Assembly (NCBI GenBank): GCA_916610825.1
Contig: OU744449.1
Span: forward strand, 7,460,243-7,524,242
Origin: Haliclystus octoradiatus
Taxonomy: Eukaryota; Cnidaria; Staurozoa; Stauromedusae; Haliclystidae
Direction of reading: 5' to 3'
Length of the DNA: 64,000 bases
In this document: positions 60,501 through 64,000 of the stretch, piece by piece
How positions within the stretch are numbered: position 1 is the first letter of the stretch
Layout: each line of letters starts with the position of its first letter
The notes under the pieces: generated by a model
Database searches by the model: none
Seen by the model: the letters and a program-made list of their open reading frames with translations, nothing else
Told to the model about the DNA's origin: nothing
Translations under genes and position numbers: made by a program

Positions 60501-62885
60501 TATGCGCAGTTCATGAACTGACATATTAAATTTACCAGCTGTAGATAATATTCATGGATTGTCATAAAAGGTAAATGAACTGTCAACACAAATTCATAAA
60601 AACTTGGCAAACAATTTTTTGGCAACAAGTTTCAAAAGGATTATTCTCACTTGGAGAAGGTTACATGTATTGCAAAGAGAAGTTTGACTTACTCAAGCGT
60701 AAATCATTGAGTTCTAAATCTAAGTGTCTGATTTCTAATCTCATAAAAGTTAACTGAACCTTGCTTTCATACCCTAGTGAGTATCGTCAGTTTAATGAAA
60801 AATGTTTAAAATGGGTATCAAATATGCTAGAAATGTAATTTGATTCCTAGTAATTTGCTTTTAATGTACATTTCCCAAGTATTAATGCTTTTTGCAGCAT
60901 ATGTTACCACTTGTTTCCTTTAATTGACTACCCCTGCAAAATAATTCAGTCCTGGATTTCATGAACATTAAACGACCAAATTTCCATGGACTTTGTCCTG
61001 AGGAGTTCATAAAAATTGGACCAATTAACGTTCATGAACTATGTTAACAAGGGTATTGACAATTACTACTTAAATGATATTATTAATGACTGTCATTGCG
61101 TGTTCAATTAAAACTGAATATCACTATTTGAAACTTTAATATAAATTTGAACTTGTAAAAATATGAAATGCAGCATCTTGAGGAGTTGAAATATAACAAT
61201 AAGTTAATACTGATTTATTTTTATTTTTTCAGGTGATGCCTACCATATTACCGCTCCAAGTCTGGATGGTAACGGTGCAAAGCGTGCAATGAAAGCGTGT
61301 CTGCGTGATGCTGCATTGAACCCTAATGATATCAACTACATCAATGCTCATGCTACATCAACACCAATAGGTATATATAGGATGGATTATAATGTTGAAG
61401 GGATTTGAAGAGTTTGATGTTTGTTGTGCGATCCATGCAAAAATTAAAAAAAATTAAAAGAAAATTCTTGTAATTAAAACCAAAAATATAGCTAGGTTAA
61501 AAATTAATAAATAATTAAAATAATGAAAGTTCTATCTACTATGAATAATAATATTTGAATAAAAATTATTCTATAAAATTTAAAAAATATATCTACATAG
61601 CACGATCAAGATTTTCAAGATATATTTCTAGTTGTTATGCTCATGATGATCTGTATGAGTCGTAATAAAGAATAGGCCTACGGCTAATTTATAATTCAGT
61701 AGAATTTACAAGCAAGGAAGTACAATAGCCATATAGTGTGATAATTCTAATGTATATGCAGCATCTCTCATTGAGGTAAAATCAAGTAGTTTTCTAATAA
61801 TTGATCTCAGCTACCGTAATTGGTGTTTACAGGAGGCAGCTATACTGGCTGCTACCTGACTGCGCATGCTCAAATCTGAACGTATCTGAACTCTAACTTA
61901 CGGTTTTGAATGGAGATCGATATCTGCAAAATGAACTGCTGGTGTGGAGTATCATTTTGCTCATCTCGAGACGATTTGAAGATAGCCATTTGTGAATTAT
62001 TGTAATGCATTCAGCAATCTTTTATACAACTATCGATAAATATATATATATACCCGCCCGTTATCACCTTTAATTTGCCTGACTTTATATTGTAAAGTGC
62101 TATTGAGCAATTTTGAGAATAAAGCTATAGAAATAACTATATTCAAATTGCCGTCTATTAAAATTTTCGGAATGATACATGGAGTCTTTTTATGTAGTTT
62201 TATGTTGATTCCAGGAGATGCCATTGAAAATAGAGCAATCAAGAGTTTATTTGGTGAACACTCAAAAGGGATACAGATCTCCTCTATCAAAGGTAAATGC
62301 ATATTCATAGCCAGCAAAATATGATAACATCAGTTATACAAAGTTACAACTTTTATTCAACCAATGTTACTGGTTGGAATTAAGTCTCTAATATATAGAT
62401 ATATTAAATGTAGCCCTGATCAGATTTTATACAAAGCAAATAATAAAAATAATATTTTATATAAAAATGTTAATAGGGTACAGTTGAACTCGGTTAATAT
62501 CCCCTCTTTTAATGTCCCACCTTGCTTAGTATCCCCACTTAAAACTGATTTCCATTTTCAATTCTCCATATAAACTCTCATATTCTTATCTCGCTTAATA
62601 TCCCACCTCGCTTAATGTCTTGCTTTTTATCTGTACCAGAGGGGGGATATCAAGCAAGTTCGGCTGTATACATTATACATTCTTATATTAAATAATGACT
62701 AAGAATGCATTGACTAAGCAGAAAATCCTTTGTGGTTATCGTATTAGTATAGTAAATCATTTTTATCGTTTCAATTTTCAAAATACTTATTGATTATGAT
62801 GATCTTTACAATAGGGCATGTCGGTCACCTTCTTGGTGCTGCTGGTGCTGTCGAATCCATATCAACAATATTAACTGTTTACAAG
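42519..62885 (+). CDS. OXSM: 3-oxoacyl-ACP synthase, mitochondrial (gene span, 3' end beyond window)
   Basis: Beta-ketoacyl-ACP synthase II type condensing enzyme of mitochondrial fatty-acid synthesis, which joins malonyl-ACP to acyl-ACP and feeds lipoate synthesis. Thirteen exons: 42519-42546, 46343-46432, 47276-47302, 47867-47931, 52754-52861, 53907-53978, 55545-55631, 56552-56703, 58264-58378, 59977-60043, 61233-61370, 62215-62292, 62815-62885. Together they give 1098 bases or 366 open codons with every phase agreeing. Catalytic residues: C169 ([10 protein letters not shown]), H310 (NAHATSTP), K342 and H347 ([13 protein letters not shown]), spaced as in E. coli FabF (C163, H303, K335, H340). 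The last 50 or so residues, with the GFGGTN loop, should follow to the right. The frame opens at the TGLG motif; an in-frame ATG at 42450 would add 23 residues that look little like a transit peptide, so the true start may lie in an upstream exon. Confidence 0.95.
42598..42645. other. CpG-dense patch after OXSM exon 1
   Basis: GCGAGTCGCGAGTCGCGACG followed by CGCTCGCGCG stands out in AT-rich DNA. Position 50 bases inside intron 1 would suit a promoter-near or regulatory patch; nothing more can be said. Confidence 0.3.
42646..44736. other. OXSM intron 1, left part
   Basis: No exon or bounded repeat accepted. A GGGGAGAGCGGAGTGAA motif at 44500 resembles the ends of the element at 44737. Confidence 0.4.
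44737..45983. mobile_element. Mariner-like non-autonomous transposon in OXSM intron 1
   Basis: Ends GGGGAGAGCGGGGTGAA(A/T)T in inverted orientation, each next to TA (44735-44736, 45984-45985). Variants of the end motif also occur inside (GGGGTTGAATGGAACA at 45090, TTTCACCCCAC at 45768). About 1.25 kb; no transposase. Confidence 0.75.
45601..46070. repeat. Inverted repeat straddling the right end of the mariner-like element
   Basis: About 65 bases at 45601-45668 (AATCTTATAAATTTATATTT ... AGTAAGTTTCTTTATCTATC) reappear inverted at 46003-46068, outside the element. Either the element border is not at 45983 or a related repeat lies next to it. Confidence 0.55.
46343..46432 (+). CDS. OXSM: OXSM exon 2
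   Basis: Acceptor TTTTCCAAAG. Encodes [17 protein letters not shown] and the following GIEVI segment, as in FabF-type enzymes; phase 1-1. Confidence 0.9.
47276..47302 (+). CDS. OXSM: OXSM exon 3 (27-base micro-exon)
   Basis: Acceptor TTGTTTTAG, donor TTG/GTGAGT. Encodes LTEFPSKI, the short linker between helix and AFVPRG loop; phase 1-1. Small, but both neighbours need it for alignment length. Confidence 0.8.
47867..47931 (+). CDS. OXSM: OXSM exon 4
   Basis: Acceptor TTCTGTTTAG. Encodes [15 protein letters not shown]; the donor is GGG/GTAGGA, phase 0. Confidence 0.85.
48623..52279. mobile_element. 3.66-kb terminal-inverted-repeat element filling OXSM intron 4
   Basis: Arms of about 340 bases (48623-48960 and 51935-52279) are highly similar in inverted orientation, beginning GTGGGGCAG and including TAGAGCCCGTGACCCCA and ATGGCATCCAAAGTTTGG. 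Both ends abut TA. The 3-kb interior has no recognised transposase but includes host-like exons on the minus strand (50041-50620). Confidence 0.8.
50041..50620 (-). other. Possible captured exons inside the TIR element, unrecognised
   Basis: Two minus-strand segments look spliced. About 50600-50517 follows an acceptor CGATATAG and reads [11 protein letters not shown] then LATC, with a possible donor TGC/GTAGAT. A second begins after CTTGCCAAG near 50464, reads [20 protein letters not shown], and ends at CCATTGACA/GTAAAC. Both joints are phase 0. The first resembles the end of a Sushi/CCP module (C-x-x-x-G-x-W ... C). Open reading beyond the donor gives a hydrophobic stretch that I do not count. 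Confidence 0.35.
52754..52861 (+). CDS. OXSM: OXSM exon 5
   Basis: Acceptor CAATTTCAG. Encodes [20 protein letters not shown] and a DEEKIST end; phase 0-0, 36 codons. Confidence 0.9.
53558..53782. mobile_element. GTTCATGAAC-family MITE, copy 1 (OXSM intron 5)
   Basis: Starts near CCCTGTTAAAAAATCCATGAGTTCATGAACG and ends TTCTTACAGGGG. Between are repeated TTCATGAAC palindromes with spacers. More diverged than copies 2 and 4, and the TA borders are lost. Confidence 0.65.
53907..53978 (+). CDS. OXSM: OXSM exon 6
   Basis: Encodes [20 protein letters not shown] and LRTK, the conserved GVxxGxGxGG-like strand (here G-C-G-I-A-G); phase 0-0. Confidence 0.95.
54503..54813 (+). mobile_element. tRNA-derived SINE, complete, in OXSM intron 6
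   Basis: 311 bases flanked by the perfect 12-bp duplication TTAGATTCAGAA (54491-54502, 54814-54825). The head is tRNA-like with an A box (TAGCTCAGATGG, 54510-54521) and a B box (GGTTCAAATCC, 54559-54569), i.e. an internal RNA polymerase III promoter. The body ends GTACTGGCGCCTTCAGTAGG and CCGTCTCATTTACT. Fragments of the same family lie at 22720-22895 and 37760-37822. Confidence 0.93.
55545..55631 (+). CDS. OXSM: OXSM exon 7
   Basis: Encodes [20 protein letters not shown] and RYGFK, the dimer-interface helix; phase 0-0. Confidence 0.95.
55843..56059. mobile_element. GTTCATGAAC-family MITE, copy 2, complete (OXSM intron 7)
   Basis: Flanked by TA (55841-55842, 56060-56061). Begins CCCCTGAGAAAAACAGTTCA and ends, inverted, CAGGGG after TTTTTG. 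Almost the whole 217 bases fold on themselves: GGAGTTCATGAACAGTTCAT on one side, ATGAACTGTTCATGAACTCC on the other. The palindrome GTTCATGAAC recurs many times. Confidence 0.9.
56552..56703 (+). CDS. OXSM: OXSM exon 8, active-site Cys
   Basis: Encodes [13 protein letters not shown] with the nucleophile C169, and [18 protein letters not shown]; ends in phase 2 (AG/A gives Arg). Confidence 0.97.
57348..57517. mobile_element. GTTCATGAAC-family MITE, copy 3 (OXSM intron 8)
   Basis: Starts after TA with CCCCTGTGAAAAAATTG; right end degraded to TTTTACAGG. Carries several TTCATGAAC-like palindromes. Confidence 0.6.
57742..57950. mobile_element. GTTCATGAAC-family MITE, copy 4, complete (OXSM intron 8)
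   Basis: TA at 57740-57741 and 57951-57952. Ends CCCCTGCAAAAACTGTCCAG and, inverted, CCCCTACGAAAAACAGTTCAG; 209 bases, same inner layout as copy 2. Confidence 0.9.
58264..58378 (+). CDS. OXSM: OXSM exon 9
   Basis: Encodes [28 protein letters not shown]; the last block is the strongly conserved RPFDxxRDGFVxGEGAG. Confidence 0.97.
58660..59443. mobile_element. PIF/Harbinger-type MITE, copy 2, right end missing (OXSM intron 9)
   Basis: Nearly identical to 31894-32675, differing at a few positions. It starts GGCTAGGGTTATATGGACAC after TTA but stops 93 bases short of the right terminal repeat, where the flank changes to AGCCTACCATG. The high identity implies recent spread. A 81-codon minus-strand frame is shared by both copies, but has no recognisable function. 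Confidence 0.9.
59977..60043 (+). CDS. OXSM: OXSM exon 10
   Basis: Encodes [20 protein letters not shown], phase 0 to 1; the neighbouring longer plus-strand frames read a different frame. Confidence 0.95.
60931..61053. mobile_element. GTTCATGAAC-family MITE, copy 5, shortened (OXSM intron 10)
   Basis: TA borders, CCCCTGCAAAATAATTCAG at the left and AACAAGGG at the right, and AACGTTCATGAACT near the right end. 123 bases; looks internally deleted. Confidence 0.65.
61233..61370 (+). CDS. OXSM: OXSM exon 11, first catalytic His
   Basis: Encodes [20 protein letters not shown] and [10 protein letters not shown] with H310; phase 1-1. Confidence 0.97.
62215..62292 (+). CDS. OXSM: OXSM exon 12
   Basis: Encodes [19 protein letters not shown] and ends in the SSIK segment carrying K342; phase 1-1. 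Confidence 0.96.
62481..62666. mobile_element. Pogo/Tigger-like MITE in OXSM intron 12
   Basis: TA-flanked (62479-62480, 62667-62668). Ends CAGTTGAACTCGGTTAATAT and, inverted, CAGCCGAACTTGCTTGATAT; 186 bases. Internal tandem-like phrases TTAATATCCC(A/C) and CTTAATGTC. Confidence 0.85.
62815..62885 (+). CDS. OXSM: OXSM exon 13, second catalytic His
   Basis: Encodes [18 protein letters not shown] and LTVYK with H347; donor AAG/GTAAGA in phase 0. The next exon is outside the window. Confidence 0.96.
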
Positions 62886-63516
62886 GTAAGAAGTAGATCC
62901 CATCTTGAGATTGCATATACCTGTTGAGGTGAAAATCTCCAGGATAAATAAAGGTTTTCGCTTCATTTATATATAATCATAATTTATTCAATGCTCTAAC
63001 TTGAATTCCATCATGCTCTTTCAGCAGTGAGCTAATACTACTTACACCAATACATGAAAACTCATGAAATGTCGTTGCCTTTCATGTCACATTTTAATAT
63101 CGTAAATATGTACGTTTTGATGGATTAAAAAATTTATCGTTTTCACTTTTTAACAATTTCATGGTGTTTTCACAACATTTTCATGCCCGGGGAGTAATTC
63201 ATACTTTTGTCATACGGTGACTTTATATTCCACCTTTCGTACCTTTTTCAAAATTCATTAAAAAAATGTAGGGTCTCCTTTTTTATGATCTGAAACATTG
63301 ATGGTCATCCTCTCAAAGCTCTATTTGAACAACTCCGTTGAACTATGCTTTTGTTGTTGTTGTTGATTGTCTCATTCAAAACCGGAATTAAGTAAGTAAG
63401 GTTATTCAAGTTAGCGCCTTCAGAATACCGTTAAAACTTAAATCAGAACATTTTCAAAATTTAGTAAACCTAATTGAGTCCAGGATGTTTAAATATAACC
63501 AGATAAGATAAGCGAA

Positions 63517-64000
63517 ATGAAAAAAGGTATGAGTAAATTGTCGGTTAGGAGTAAAATGCTTAAGGAGTATAATTCACTATTGGAGCGTCAAAGTTGGGAG
63601 TTAGTGTTACTGCCGAAAGACAAATATGTAATAGGTAATCGCTGGGTGTTCAAATCAAGCATGACAAAGCCGGGAACATTGAACGGTATAAAGTACGTCT
63701 GATTTCTCAAGGCTACAATCAAATATTTGGAGAAGGCTCTTTCCAAGTGTTTACTTTTTAATTCGTCGTGAGCTAATTCGCACTCTGATTAGTATGGCAG
63801 TACAGCACGATATGGAAATCCATCAAATGGATGTGGAAACAGCTTTTTTGAATGGCCAACTTCATGATAAAATATTCATGAAGCAGCCAGATGGTTTTGT
63901 TAAACCTGGAGAAGAAACCCATATGATGTTGAAACGATCGCTCTGTGGCTTGAAGCAATAACTTCGATGTTACAACAAGGTTCTACGTAACCAACTTATA
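63517..64000 (+). pseudogene. pol: Copia (Ty1-like) reverse transcriptase fragment, runs off the window
   Basis: The frame reads LKEYNSLLERQSWELVLLP and NRWVFKSS; after a frame change come ISQGYNQIFGEGSFQVFTF, then MEIHQMDVETAFLNGQLHD, MKQPDGFVKPGEE and KRSLCGLKQ followed by a stop in place of the usual next codon. This is the standard order of Copia reverse transcriptase blocks up to the region before YxDD. At least two frame breaks and one stop make it a relic. It lies within the intron after OXSM exon 13 on the same strand. Confidence 0.9.

Noticed and set aside
53558-61053. CRISPR-like array of regularly repeated TTCATGAAC
   Set aside because: Eukaryotic introns; repeats are palindromic subunits of TA-flanked MITEs, spacing is irregular and spacers are not distinct.

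Overview
This is a window of an AT-rich, intron-rich animal nuclear genome. Split coding exons with GT/AG borders and large introns, a mitochondrial-type fatty-acid synthase gene, secreted proteins built from phase 1-1 exon modules, a tRNA-derived SINE and many nested transposons all point to a metazoan. The mix of repeat families (Penelope-like, PIF/Harbinger, hAT, Mag-type Gypsy, Copia, LINE) would suit a marine invertebrate, for example a tunicate or another invertebrate deuterostome, but the sequence alone does not fix the species. Most of the DNA is mobile or decayed; many of the reading frames in it are fragments.

Genes. (1) 42519-62885, plus strand: thirteen exons of mitochondrial 3-oxoacyl-ACP synthase (OXSM, beta-ketoacyl synthase II type). 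All phases agree and 366 codons stay open; the active-site Cys, both His and the Lys are present, while the C-terminal exon or exons lie beyond the right edge. (2) Two paralogous minus-strand genes for secreted proteins, starting at 36785 and 16884. Each first exon encodes a signal peptide and a PAN/apple-like domain. The right gene continues through ILEI/FAM3-like exons, a thrombospondin type 1 exon and a cysteine-containing last exon ending at 29521. The left one has an ILEI/FAM3-like exon at 14407-14544. (3) 3852-4641, minus strand: the last two exons of an unrecognised protein with a four-cysteine cluster; coding-like sequence extends to about 8.5 kb.

Layout. 1-3.4 kb: two 0.69-kb direct repeats, each holding a 183-bp palindrome. 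3.8-8.5 kb: the unrecognised minus-strand gene. 10.1-12.6 kb: a non-autonomous hAT element and a long foldback element. 13.5-14.3 kb: a 756-bp AAT microsatellite. 14.4-16.9 kb: left PAN gene. 17.6-22.5 kb: a complete but broken Gypsy element with matching 5-bp target duplication and a nested LINE fragment. 24.8-25.6 kb: a foldback element. 27.4-29.4 kb: a PIF/Harbinger-type element. 29.5-36.8 kb: right PAN gene, with a Penelope-like element carrying two back-to-back Harbinger-type MITEs in it. 38.5-41.9 kb: a mariner-type MITE, a LINE 3' end and a hAT element with a nested foldback. 42.5 kb to the end: OXSM, whose introns carry a 3.66-kb terminal-inverted-repeat element, a SINE with perfect target duplications, a family of palindromic GTTCATGAAC MITEs, a truncated Harbinger MITE, a pogo-like MITE and a Copia fragment.

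Many transposon borders could be fixed to the base because both terminal repeats and target-site duplications are visible, so the order of several insertions can be read directly.
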